Of a DNA stretch of 64,000 nt, positions 15,254-23,032 are shown piece after piece. A program made the translations under genes and the position numbers. This DNA comes from Paramagnetospirillum caucaseum (GTDB lineage: Bacteria; Pseudomonadota; Alphaproteobacteria; Rhodospirillales; Magnetospirillaceae): contig NZ_AONQ01000001.1 of assembly GCF_000342045.1 (NCBI RefSeq), positions 124,001-188,000 on the forward strand, read 5' to 3'. Below the pieces are notes generated by a model. It had not been told where the DNA came from and ran no database searches. It saw only the letters and a list, made by a program, of their open reading frames with translations. Each line of letters starts with the position of its first letter. The stretch's first letter is position 1.

Positions 15254-15360
15254 TTATAAATAAAGTTAGCGTTGTTCCAGCTATTTACGCAAAAGGTGGC
15301 AAAATTAGATTTTAATGAACTATTAGCGGCATGTGCTGAGCCACCTCCCTGCACATGTCT

Positions 15361-15390
15361 GCCCCCGGTGCGCTGGAACGCACCGGGGGC
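15361..15390. other. perfect 12-bp hairpin before the Rep-like gene
   Basis: GCCCCCGGTGCG (15361-15372) pairs perfectly with CGCACCGGGGGC (15379-15390) around CTGGAA. A weak T-run (GTTTCTT) follows. It could be a terminator, but its position about 20 bases before a possible HUH-type replication initiator also fits a stem-loop nick site. Confidence 0.6.
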
Positions 15391-15411
15391 GTTTCTTGTA
15401 GAGGTGGGAAA

Positions 15412-16086
15412 TTGTCGAAAGGTGAACCAAGGGAATATATAACCAAAAGCAAATCAATACCAAGGAGTTGGGGGTTTTTTAATCGGACAGATCGTTCAAA
15501 AATTGCTTTTGTTACTATAATCATATCGGGAATTAAGGTCGGACCAGACACGCCAGCCGAGTCAATTCGGAGCGATATATTGAACGAAATGGCGGCTTTC
15601 AAGAAAAAGTGGATCGGCCTAACTCGCGCTCGCCGCCTTCCTGGTCTTCGGATTCGCGGATTTTTTGAAATCGATCTGTGCCGATCATCGGATATCCATG
15701 GCCATAGACAATCATTGTTTGAAGACATGCTGGTTCCCCCGATTTCGGATCACGAGCGGATCATAAACCTGCACATCCATTTTTTGGTGGCCTGCACCTG
15801 CTGTGCCGTGGAGAAGCTTGCCGAGGAATTAAAGCGAACATGGCTGGGCCGATGGAGGGTTGTTGTGAAGCCTGTATACGAAAATCAAGCAACCGAGGTG
15901 GCTGTCTCCAACCTGTATGGCTACATGACAAAGCAGATATTCAGGTATTCATGCGGCGGCATCGGCAATGAAGCTGTTGCTTTCAACAGAGAGTGGGAGG
16001 CGTTATGGGTGAGTAAGCTAAAAAGAATTGCGATAGAAACAAATGTTGAGTTTAGATCATCTGATAGATGGATATATACACATTAA
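15412..16086 (+). CDS. possible HUH-type replication initiator
   Basis: A 224-residue protein, from a TTG start preceded by GAGGTGGG. The open frame begins at 15355 but would read through the hairpin. Residues 120-127 read LHIHFLVA, which is the His-hydrophobic-His-hydrophobic pattern of HUH endonucleases. About 50 residues later NLYGYMTK (168-174) gives a Tyr-x-x-Lys, the usual place of the nicking Tyr. GFFEIDL (84-90) is compatible with motif 1. Rolling-circle plasmid Rep and inovirus-type initiators have this order. The assignment is from motifs only, and the protein is short. It has an AT-rich, atypical composition for this genome. It may replicate or mobilise the element. Confidence 0.45.
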   Translation: MSKGEPREYITKSKSIPRSWGFFNRTDRSKIAFVTIIISGIKVGPDTPAESIRSDILNEMAAFKKKWIGLTRARRLPGLRIRGFFEIDLCRSSDIHGHRQSLFEDMLVPPISDHERIINLHIHFLVACTCCAVEKLAEELKRTWLGRWRVVVKPVYENQATEVAVSNLYGYMTKQIFRYSCGGIGNEAVAFNREWEALWVSKLKRIAIETNVEFRSSDRWIYTH

Positions 16087-16224
16087 CTACATAAACATTA
16101 GTGCAGCACAAATGCACGCAATTGCACGCTAACATGTCGCATATTTTATATGCATAATATACATCCATATGGCACTTCAATCTTATATAAATATGCCTGC
16201 AACATCATGCAGGAGATAGGGCTA

Positions 16225-16548
16225 ATGCTTGAAATTGATGAAATATATAGGGAGTTAAGTAGCCTTGGGGCTGTTCAATCTGGCAGACGGTTCGGGGAGA
16301 TCATGAACCGAAGCGAGAGCTATCTTAGTTCGTCGAAGTCACGGGGACGACGACCATCTGTCGAAGCCCTATTGGCGCTGATTTTGAACATTGACGGCAT
16401 CGTCGAAGCGACCATCGATGAGATCAAGAACTGTAACGAAAAAGGCCTGTTGTCTGAATACGAGCAGGGCATAAAGGGGTTGCGGGCTCTGGAGATCAAG
16501 GCATGGGCAGATGTCTGGGCGCGTGTTGAGGCAGGCCGGAATAGTTAA
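16225..16548 (+). CDS. small hypothetical protein
   Basis: A 107-residue protein (MLEIDEIYRELSSLGAVQ...). GGAGATAGGG precedes the ATG at 16225. The frame extends upstream to 16150. GRRFGEIMNRSESYLSSSKSR may be a DNA- or RNA-binding helix-turn-helix-like region, followed by a hydrophobic helix (ALLALILNIDGI) and a charged C-terminus. No family is confidently recognised. A TATAAATATG element lies upstream (around 16185). Its stop overlaps the stop of the converging resolvase gene by four bases. Confidence 0.5.
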   Translation: MLEIDEIYRELSSLGAVQSGRRFGEIMNRSESYLSSSKSRGRRPSVEALLALILNIDGIVEATIDEIKNCNEKGLLSEYEQGIKGLRALEIKAWADVWARVEAGRNS

Positions 16549-17099
16549 CCGGCGGCGAGTAGCCGATAAACCGATGCCCGTCCGATCCCCAGACGCTTTG
16601 CGATCTCCGTGGCACCGATCCCGTCCGACTTAAGGCGCAGGACATCTTCTTCCTTGGCCCTCGCAGTCGGTTTCCGGCCTTTGTATTTGCCCTGGGACTT
16701 TGCCCTGGCGATGCCCTCTCTCTGGCGCTCCAGCATGATCTCCCTTTCAAACTCGGCGACCCCGCCCAGCACGGTCAGCATCAATTTGCCGGTGGGGGTG
16801 GCGGTGTCGATGCCCATGTTGAGGATGCGGAGGTCCGCGCCCTTGGTCTTGATGGTGTCCATGATCGTCAGCAGGTGACCGACCGAACGGGCCAGCCGGT
16901 CCAGCTTGGTGACCACCAAGACATCGCCCTCGCGGATGAAGTCCAGCGCCAGGGCAAGCTGTTCCCGGTTCCCGACATCCACCGAGGAGACCTGTTCGCT
17001 GAACAACTTGTCGCACCCGGCAGCGGTCAGGTCACGGGCCTGGGCTTCGATGCTGGCCTTCTGGTCCATGGTGGAGGTGCGGGCATAGCCGATGAGCAT
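16545..17099 (-). CDS. serine recombinase (resolvase/invertase family)
   Basis: A 184-residue small serine recombinase. The N-terminus (MLIGYARTST) contains the nucleophilic Ser at the usual position near residue 9. The catalytic-domain motif LDRLARS is present, and the dimer helix region ends in EREIMLERQREGIARAK. The C-terminal helix-turn-helix is IGATEIAKRLGIGRASVYRLL. This matches Tn3-type resolvases and Hin/Gin-type invertases. It probably resolves or inverts DNA at repeats within the element. The upstream 17100-17250 region, with four GAGAC or GTCTC words, could be its target site. The GC content is higher than that of its AT-rich neighbours, so the gene probably entered separately. Confidence 0.93.
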   Translation of the reverse strand: MLIGYARTSTMDQKASIEAQARDLTAAGCDKLFSEQVSSVDVGNREQLALALDFIREGDVLVVTKLDRLARSVGHLLTIMDTIKTKGADLRILNMGIDTATPTGKLMLTVLGGVAEFEREIMLERQREGIARAKSQGKYKGRKPTARAKEEDVLRLKSDGIGATEIAKRLGIGRASVYRLLAAG

Positions 17100-17250
17100 A
17101 GGTATCTCCAGGCAAAGTGTCTCAATGAGATCTTAGGCATTGTATCCAATGCGTCCCAAAAGTCAAATGCGACGCTAGTGAGACAGATTCCGATGTCAAC
17201 GGGAGGTGACCGAGACATCTCGCTGAACCTTGGTCAAGCGAGACAGCGGG
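17100..17250. promoter_or_regulatory. candidate res site of the serine recombinase
   Basis: Upstream of the resolvase gene are GTCTC (17119) and three GAGAC words (17180, 17212, 17239), two of them in larger matching contexts (GCGAGACAGC, GTGAGACAGA). Multiple inverted recombinase-binding sites just upstream of the recombinase gene are typical of res. No exact crossover can be assigned by eye. Confidence 0.4.
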
Positions 17251-17338
17251 CGGAGTTGCTGCCATGCGCCGTATGGCGGCATCGCTAATGATATGACGTA
17301 TCTTTCAATACACAAACAAAACAGCAGAAGGAGGCGAG

Positions 17339-17536
17339 ATGAGATACAAGGTTGTTACAAGACGATGGTATTTATACCATGAGGAATACGTGGAGATTAT
17401 TTCGGCAAGCTCGGAGGAAGAGGCGGAAAGTCTATCAAATCCGGTATTTTATTCTGATCATGATGATGATGATGATGGAGATGACGTCGAGGTGCTCCCT
17501 CTGAGGTTTGACCTGCCAGAAGACCTTTTTCACTAA
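17339..17536 (+). CDS. small acidic hypothetical protein
   Basis: A 65-residue protein with a strong ribosome site (GAAGGAGGCGAG). The N-terminus (MRYKVVTRRWYLYHEEYVEI) forms strands, then an Asp tract (HDDDDDGDD) follows, encoded by GAT repeats, and the protein ends PLRFDLPEDLFH. It is a compact cytosolic protein without export signals. No family is recognised. It lies between the resolvase region and the integrase. Confidence 0.55.
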   Translation: MRYKVVTRRWYLYHEEYVEIISASSEEEAESLSNPVFYSDHDDDDDGDDVEVLPLRFDLPEDLFH

Positions 17537-18024
17537 GATATTGCGGCAGCGGATGCGCCGCCGCGTTTCTGACAGCGGCGACCCTCGTTCCGCTATTCGT
17601 CCCTGGGGGATTCGTAATGAACACCTTAAGCGGCGTGCCGTAGGCCTTGCCATCAATGATGCATCCGGTTTCCTGGTTCTATTTGCGCCGGATTAGATGG
17701 GCCGATAGGCCGGGGGCGGCCTTCTGGGCGTATCCAATATATACACGTTAAAGTGTTATCGACAACGAGGTGACGGTATGGCATGTTTGTCCTGGTTATC
17801 GCTCCTTGACATCGTAAATAGCTAGGAATTGGGCCGCAGAGTGGCTGCGGCCCAATTCAAGCCACCCCACCATATGATTGGAGTTCGAAAGGAAGGGGGC
17901 TGGCGCGGTATACTCGGCAGGGTTGTTTATATGCAGCTATTCCTGCGGGCTGTAAATGCCGTCTCCGCATGGTGTCCGGTCCTTGACCCAGCTTCTTGTC
18001 AGTCAGCAAAAGCCGATCTGGTTC
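17537..18024. other. intergenic region, no gene seen
   Basis: About 490 bases between the small acidic gene and the integrase. I find no convincing coding frame. It holds a perfect 14-bp hairpin at 17826-17858. Confidence 0.4.
17826..17858. repeat. perfect 14-bp inverted repeat
   Basis: GAATTGGGCCGCAG (17826-17839) pairs perfectly with CTGCGGCCCAATTC (17845-17858) around AGTGG. It lacks a T-run on either strand, so it may be a protein-binding palindrome, a structured RNA or a weak terminator near the 3' side of the integrase gene. Confidence 0.6.
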
Positions 18025-19728
18025 CTACAGAACGATGCCGGTCTCGACATCAAGAGCTTCGTTCACCAGGGTCAAAAATTGGTGTGCTTCTGCCGAATTA
18101 AAGCAGCGCTCCCCCACAAAGTCGTGGATTTCTCCCAGCTTTTGATCGATTGGGAGCGTGACGAACTCATCGCCATAGACATCTCGCATGATCCGTAAAA
18201 ACTCCGACACGTCGCCGCCCCATTCTTTTCTGCGTCGATCTAAGTCCGAGGCAGGTTCAATCGCCTTCGCTGTACTGAAAACGGTTGGCCCATCCTCGGT
18301 GGGATCGATATCAACCTTTCCCAACAGGTAATCCAGTGAATGGGGCAGCACCACCACGGTGTTGGGTGGACGGGGCTCTTGGTGCTCCATCTCCGACAGG
18401 ACGTGAGAATAGTGCCGATCAATCATTTCTATCGATGTCCCGGTCCACCGCGATACAAAGCCAAGGTCTTGGCGTTCGTACAACCTGTCAGTGATGAATG
18501 TGTGCCGGAACGATCCCAATGCATAATGGCTTTTGTAACGCGCCCCCCTGGCAAACTTCGCGGCATCCAGCAGTTCAACAAATGGCTTTGCGGTGTTGCG
18601 ATTGGGTGTGCGGTCTTTGTCGTGGAACACGAAATCGTCCTCGGTCACCTCATGTTCGTCAAAGTGGTGGTAGGCTTTTTTCAGGTTGTCGATGACTGAC
18701 CGAAATCCAGACTGCGGCGTCACCGTGCGGATGTGTTTGCGAACATCAGCCCTCTTAAGGTGCTCGGGCCGCAAGCGGACGAGGTAGGAAATTTCGCCTG
18801 CCTTATCTGCGCCAGAAATAAGATCGCGAAATCGAAGGCGCGACGCTTCAACAGGGCGCAAGCCTGTTAGGTATAGGGCCAGCATGCGGTAGTGGTTGAT
18901 CACCATGGCGCGGCGTTGAATGGCGTGAAGGTGTTTGCGACATCGGGCCGCCGATACCTTTTGAAGGCGCTCGATTTCGTCCGGGGTAAATGCCAACCGG
19001 ACACTGCCGCTCCCCGACAACCGCTTGAATCGTGGAATCCCCTCTGCCCGGATGTAGCCTCGGCTCGCTGCGAATTCCATGAAGTGATAGAATTGCTGAC
19101 GTTCCTTCCGAAGCGTCGCTGGTCCGGGAACTACGGGCGTGAATGGACGGATCAGTTCCTTGCCTTGGCGTTCGTACTTGATAAACGCTTTGCCCTGGTA
19201 GTCAGAAGCATAGGATTCGCGCCATTCGTGGTAGCGGACCAAATCGGCGCTGGTAATCGTGTCGATGAGTCTGTCACCGAAATATGGAGCAAAATAGCGC
19301 TCCAAGGTGGTGCTGACGCGGGAACGGAAATAGGTCTTGACCAGACCCAGCCGAACACGCTCATCCAACCAGCGAAGGTATTCGGTCACCAACCCGCTGA
19401 ACGCCTTTGGGTGCAGGCTTTCGCCCCGTTCAACACGGTAGTTCAGCGCGGCGTATAGCTGGCGGGCCTTATCTTTCGCTCTGTCTAGGTCACTTTCCCC
19501 GGTGCTCCGTTCAAGTCGGTTGCCGTCGTTGTTGATGCTGAATGCCCCAGGGGCCGGAGCGATGGTGATGCGGGCCGTCCAAATGGCCCTGCCTTGCTTT
19601 TTTCGCAGTATTACTGGGATGTCTTCGAATCGAAACTCGTTGGCTGATTCCTCGGCCGAAGCTGGAATCACTGCTGCATTAGCCCTGGCCCGAGAACCTT
19701 GCTCGGTCAGTAACTTACCATTTGCCAT
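18025..19728 (-). CDS. tyrosine recombinase (phage-type integrase)
   Basis: A 567-residue integrase. The ATG at 19728 (MANGKLLTEQGS) has GGGGAC just upstream. The frame can also start at a TTG at 19797. A core-binding domain (about 130-290) is followed by a catalytic domain with Arg in LYLTGLRPVEASRLR, FRHTFITDRL (box II), WTGTSIEMI and the nucleophile Tyr in RHYSHV. The usual His before Arg in box II is not obvious. The gene is transcribed inwards from the right attachment repeat, 170 bases away, so it is the natural candidate for integrating this island into the tRNA gene. The length is long for the family, with an extended N- and C-terminus. Confidence 0.92.
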   Translation of the reverse strand: MANGKLLTEQGSRARANAAVIPASAEESANEFRFEDIPVILRKKQGRAIWTARITIAPAPGAFSINNDGNRLERSTGESDLDRAKDKARQLYAALNYRVERGESLHPKAFSGLVTEYLRWLDERVRLGLVKTYFRSRVSTTLERYFAPYFGDRLIDTITSADLVRYHEWRESYASDYQGKAFIKYERQGKELIRPFTPVVPGPATLRKERQQFYHFMEFAASRGYIRAEGIPRFKRLSGSGSVRLAFTPDEIERLQKVSAARCRKHLHAIQRRAMVINHYRMLALYLTGLRPVEASRLRFRDLISGADKAGEISYLVRLRPEHLKRADVRKHIRTVTPQSGFRSVIDNLKKAYHHFDEHEVTEDDFVFHDKDRTPNRNTAKPFVELLDAAKFARGARYKSHYALGSFRHTFITDRLYERQDLGFVSRWTGTSIEMIDRHYSHVLSEMEHQEPRPPNTVVVLPHSLDYLLGKVDIDPTEDGPTVFSTAKAIEPASDLDRRRKEWGGDVSEFLRIMRDVYGDEFVTLPIDQKLGEIHDFVGERCFNSAEAHQFLTLVNEALDVETGIVL

Positions 19729-19897
19729 CAGCGTCCCCGGATCGTCCCCAAAACTTACCGCCAAACGATGGTAGAAAGTATGGCATAGGTCTGTCAATTC
19801 AACGAACGATGAACACCCGAGTTTTCCTCAACTTTTGTCGCCAAAGACATCGTTTTAAAGTTGAGACTTGACAAAGAAATTATGATGGTCAGAAACT

Positions 19898-19946
19898 CTC
19901 CGAAGGCAGAGGTCGTAGGTTCGAATCCTACCGGTTGCGCCAATTT
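19898..19946 (+). repeat. attachment site, right copy (3' half of tRNA-Arg)
   Basis: Identical over 49 bases to 2131-2179 and in the same orientation. The upstream 5' sequence is unrelated to a tRNA, so this is a duplicated end rather than a tRNA gene. It marks the right boundary of the island. The conserved chromosomal gene ygfZ follows. Confidence 0.9.
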
Positions 19947-19990
19947 CCCATGAAGAAGCGTGCCCGGCGATCGGGGGGCGGGGTTTCCGT

Positions 19991-20890
19991 TCATTCCTCG
20001 GGGAACACCGCCCATTTGGGCTTGGCGGCGACCAGGGTGGCGCCGCCGGCGGCGAGGCCCGCTCCGCCGTTGGCGCGGAACTGTTCCAACCGCACCAGGG
20101 CGAGGCCCACGTTTCCGCAATGGGAGCGCATCTCGCCGGCTTCCGCCTCGGCCAGGAGGAGCGGGGCGCCCGCTTCGGGGGCCGGGCCGGAGATTTCCAC
20201 CGGCATCAGGCGCTTCCGGACCAGGCCGCGGTATTTGGTCCGCGCCGTCAGTTCCTGGCCCATGTAGCAGCCCTTGTTGAAATCGACGCCGTTCAGTTCC
20301 TCGAAGCCGTTTTCCAGCAGCAGGGCCTTGTCCACCTCGAGATCGCGCGAGCCGTCGGGCAGGCCCAGACGGATGCGGGCCTCGTCCCACGCCTCGAACG
20401 GCGCCGGCGTGAACCCGTTGGCCTCCAGCACGCGGGGGCCGCCGTCGGCGGGCAGCAGGGCGCGCAGGCCGGCCCCGGCCAGGCGGGGATCGACGAAGAC
20501 CGTGCCGCCGGCGAATTCGGTGGCGGCGCCCGCCTCGGCGGGCAGGTCGAAGACGGCGGCGGCGCCGTCGCCCATCAGGCCGAACACCGCCGTATGGGCG
20601 GAAACGGCCAGGGTCACCTGCGAGCGCAGCTTGTACATGGACAGCTTCTTGCGCAGCTCCTCGATGCGCGCCGCCTCGGCCTCGACCAGGAAGAGGTCGC
20701 CCAGTTCCACCACGAACAGGTCGAAGAGGAACTTGCCCTGGGGGGTCAGCAGGGCGGTGAACACGGCGCGGTCGCCGGCCACCTTGTTCATGTCGTTGGA
20801 GACCAGCCCCTGCAGGAAGGCGCGGCGGTCCTCGCCCCCCACTTCCAACACGGCGCGCTGTTCCAGACGCACAAAGACCTTGTCGCTCAT
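19991..20890 (-). CDS. ygfZ: YgfZ folate-binding Fe-S cluster protein
   Basis: A 299-residue YgfZ/GcvT-like protein. The family signature K-G-C-Y-x-G-Q-E is present as KGCYMGQEL (about residue 213). The N-terminal RAFLQGLVSNDM and C-terminal beta-rich region also fit. YgfZ uses folate to support maturation of certain Fe-S enzymes, including the tRNA-modifying MiaB. The start at 20890 (MSDKVFVRLEQ) is preferred because GAGAGGA lies upstream. The open frame starts ten codons earlier. It is the first conserved chromosomal gene to the right of the island, with its stop codon 45 bases from the att copy. Confidence 0.92.
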   Translation of the reverse strand: MSDKVFVRLEQRAVLEVGGEDRRAFLQGLVSNDMNKVAGDRAVFTALLTPQGKFLFDLFVVELGDLFLVEAEAARIEELRKKLSMYKLRSQVTLAVSAHTAVFGLMGDGAAAVFDLPAEAGAATEFAGGTVFVDPRLAGAGLRALLPADGGPRVLEANGFTPAPFEAWDEARIRLGLPDGSRDLEVDKALLLENGFEELNGVDFNKGCYMGQELTARTKYRGLVRKRLMPVEISGPAPEAGAPLLLAEAEAGEMRSHCGNVGLALVRLEQFRANGGAGLAAGGATLVAAKPKWAVFPEE

Positions 20891-20984
20891 CAGCCAAATC
20901 CTCTCAGGCAACCCGTCCACGGCAAGGGTGGGTCAAACCAGCCGGGATGACAAGGCTTCGATGGCGTCCTATAAGACTCGGGCC

Positions 20985-22007
20985 ATGCATATCACCCTTG
21001 TGGACGATTCCATTCCCTTCGACGGCTATTCCGCCGCCTCGCGCCCGCTGGGCGGGGCGGAGAAGGCCTTCGCCTCGCTGCCCGGCGCCCTGGCGCGGCT
21101 GGGCCATACGGTGCAGGTGTTCAACCGCTGCCGCTGGGGCATGCATATCGAGAGCGCCCAGTGGGAGACCTTCGACGGCCGGAAGCCGCTGCGGACCGAC
21201 GTCCTGATCGCCTATCGCAAGCCGCTGCTGCTGGAATTCGTCCGCCATGCCGGCCGGCGGGCGCTCTGGCACACCGGGCCGGGCCGCCTGCTGGAGCGTC
21301 CGGCGGCGCGGGCCATGCTCGACACCCACAAGCCGCTGCTGCTGCTGGTCGCCGAGGCCCAGGCCAGGGACTTCAAGGCCAAGGGGCTGGCCGCCGGCCT
21401 GCTGCCCATGGCGGTGCGCCCCGATTACCTGAGCGGCGAGCCGCGCCCCCAGGAGCCGCCGCGCGCCATCGTCACCACTCATCCCGCCCACGGCCTGGAC
21501 TGGCTGCTGGACCTGTGGGTGGCCAAGATCCGGCCCAGGGCGCCCGATTCCGAACTGCACATCCATTCCATGACCCTGGCCGCCGCCGCCGAAGGGGCCG
21601 AGACCGACGCGGCGCTGCGCCCCCTGGCCGCCAAGGTCGCGGCCGCCGCCGCCCACGGCGTCAGCGTCCACCGCCCCCAGGGCGACCATCTGATGGCCGA
21701 GGCGCTGCGCGAGGCCCGCGTCCACCTGTTTCCCGGCCATGCCGACGACATGGGCTGCTTCACCCTGATGGAAAGCCAGGCGGCCGGCTGCCCGGCGGTG
21801 ATCCGCCCGCTGGGCGCCGCAAGCGAGCGCATCGCCGACGGGGTGACGGGCTACTCGGCCCCCGACGACGACGCCTTCGCCAATCTGGCCGTCCTGCTGC
21901 TGACCGACCGGTCGGTCCAACGGCAGATGGGCGCCGAGGCCCGCGCCCTGTGGAAGACCCGCACCTGGGACACGGCGGCGGCCACCCTGGAAGGCTGGCT
22001 GAAATGA
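20985..22007 (+). CDS. GT4-like glycosyltransferase
   Basis: A 340-residue protein with a Rossmann-type N-terminus (MHITLVDDSIPF) and a glycosyltransferase family-4 style C-terminal half (VHLFPGHADDMGCFTLMES, AAGCPAV). It lacks the clean E-x7-E seen in its neighbour. An alternative in-frame ATG at 20961 has AAGG upstream, so the start is not settled. It overlaps the next glycosyltransferase gene by four bases (ATGA). With the following glycosyltransferase and asparagine synthase it probably builds a surface polysaccharide or modifies a glycan. The substrate cannot be told from sequence. Confidence 0.8.
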   Translation: MHITLVDDSIPFDGYSAASRPLGGAEKAFASLPGALARLGHTVQVFNRCRWGMHIESAQWETFDGRKPLRTDVLIAYRKPLLLEFVRHAGRRALWHTGPGRLLERPAARAMLDTHKPLLLLVAEAQARDFKAKGLAAGLLPMAVRPDYLSGEPRPQEPPRAIVTTHPAHGLDWLLDLWVAKIRPRAPDSELHIHSMTLAAAAEGAETDAALRPLAAKVAAAAAHGVSVHRPQGDHLMAEALREARVHLFPGHADDMGCFTLMESQAAGCPAVIRPLGAASERIADGVTGYSAPDDDAFANLAVLLLTDRSVQRQMGAEARALWKTRTWDTAAATLEGWLK

Positions 22008-23032
22008 CCCGGCTGCTGCAGGCCATGGCCGGCGCGCCCCATGGCGGCGCGGAAGCCTTCTTCGAGCGTCTGGCCCCCGCCTTGGCCCGCGCCGGGGTGA
22101 CCCAGCGCCTGCTGATCCGCGACAACCCAAACCGCGCCGCCCGGCTGCGCGGCCAGGGCCTCGAGGTGGTGGAGGCGCCGTTCGGCGGGGCGCTCGACCT
22201 CGCCACCCACTGGCGTTTCCGCCGCGAGGTCGGGAGGTTCAGGCCGGACATCGTGCTGACCTGGATGAATCGGGCCAGCCGCTTCGTGCCCGGGGGGCCC
22301 CATGTGACGGTGGGCCGGCTGGGCGGCTATTACGACCTTAAATACTACCGCCAGTGCGACCACCTGATCGGCAACACCCCGGACATCCGCGACTGGATCA
22401 TCGCCCAGGGCAGACCGGCCGGGCAGGTCCATTACGTCCCCAACTTCGTCGCCGATTCCAAAGGTGCCGCGCCGCTGCCGCGCGCCTCGTTCGACACCCC
22501 GCCCGGCGCCCCGCTGATCGTCGCCATGGGCCGGCTGCATGCCAACAAGGCCTTCGACGTGCTGCTGAAGGCGGTGGAGCAGGTGCACGACTGCTATCTG
22601 TGGATCGCCGGCGAAGGGCCGGAGCGCGGCGAGCTAGAATCCCTGGCCGCCCACCTGTCGGTCAAGCCCCGGGTGCGCTTCCTCGGCTGGCGCGACGACG
22701 TGGCGGCGCTGTACGCCACCGGCGATTTGTTCGTCTGCCCGTCGCGCCACGAGCCGCTGGGCAACGTGGTGATCGAGGCCTGGGCCGCCGCCCGGCCCGT
22801 CGTGGCCTGCGCCTCCCAGGGGCCCAGGCAACTGATCTCCGACGGGGTGGACGGGCTGCTGACGCCGGTGGACGACGAGCAGGCGCTGGCCGGGGCCATC
22901 CGCCGCCTGCTGGCCGAGCCCGACACCGCCCGCGCCCTGGCCGCGGCGGGCCGCACCGCCTATGAGCGCCGGTTCACGGAAGACGCCGTGGTGGCGCGCT
23001 ACCTGGAATTCTTCGACACGGTGAAACGCTGA
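22004..23032 (+). CDS. GT4 glycosyltransferase
   Basis: A 342-residue glycosyltransferase with the GT-B fold. Family-4 features are VAMGRLHANKAFDVLL and the E-x7-E nucleotide-sugar site, EPLGNVVIE, near residues 249-257. Lipopolysaccharide core transferases of the WaaG type have this layout, but the acceptor cannot be predicted. It is coupled by overlaps to both neighbours (ATGA at 22004, TGATG at 23032), giving one transcript with asnB. Confidence 0.9.
   Translation: MTRLLQAMAGAPHGGAEAFFERLAPALARAGVTQRLLIRDNPNRAARLRGQGLEVVEAPFGGALDLATHWRFRREVGRFRPDIVLTWMNRASRFVPGGPHVTVGRLGGYYDLKYYRQCDHLIGNTPDIRDWIIAQGRPAGQVHYVPNFVADSKGAAPLPRASFDTPPGAPLIVAMGRLHANKAFDVLLKAVEQVHDCYLWIAGEGPERGELESLAAHLSVKPRVRFLGWRDDVAALYATGDLFVCPSRHEPLGNVVIEAWAAARPVVACASQGPRQLISDGVDGLLTPVDDEQALAGAIRRLLAEPDTARALAAAGRTAYERRFTEDAVVARYLEFFDTVKR

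Noticed and set aside
17397-17624. His-rich minus-strand frame
   Set aside because: The poly-His run is the complement of the GAT repeats that encode the Asp tract of the real gene at 17339.
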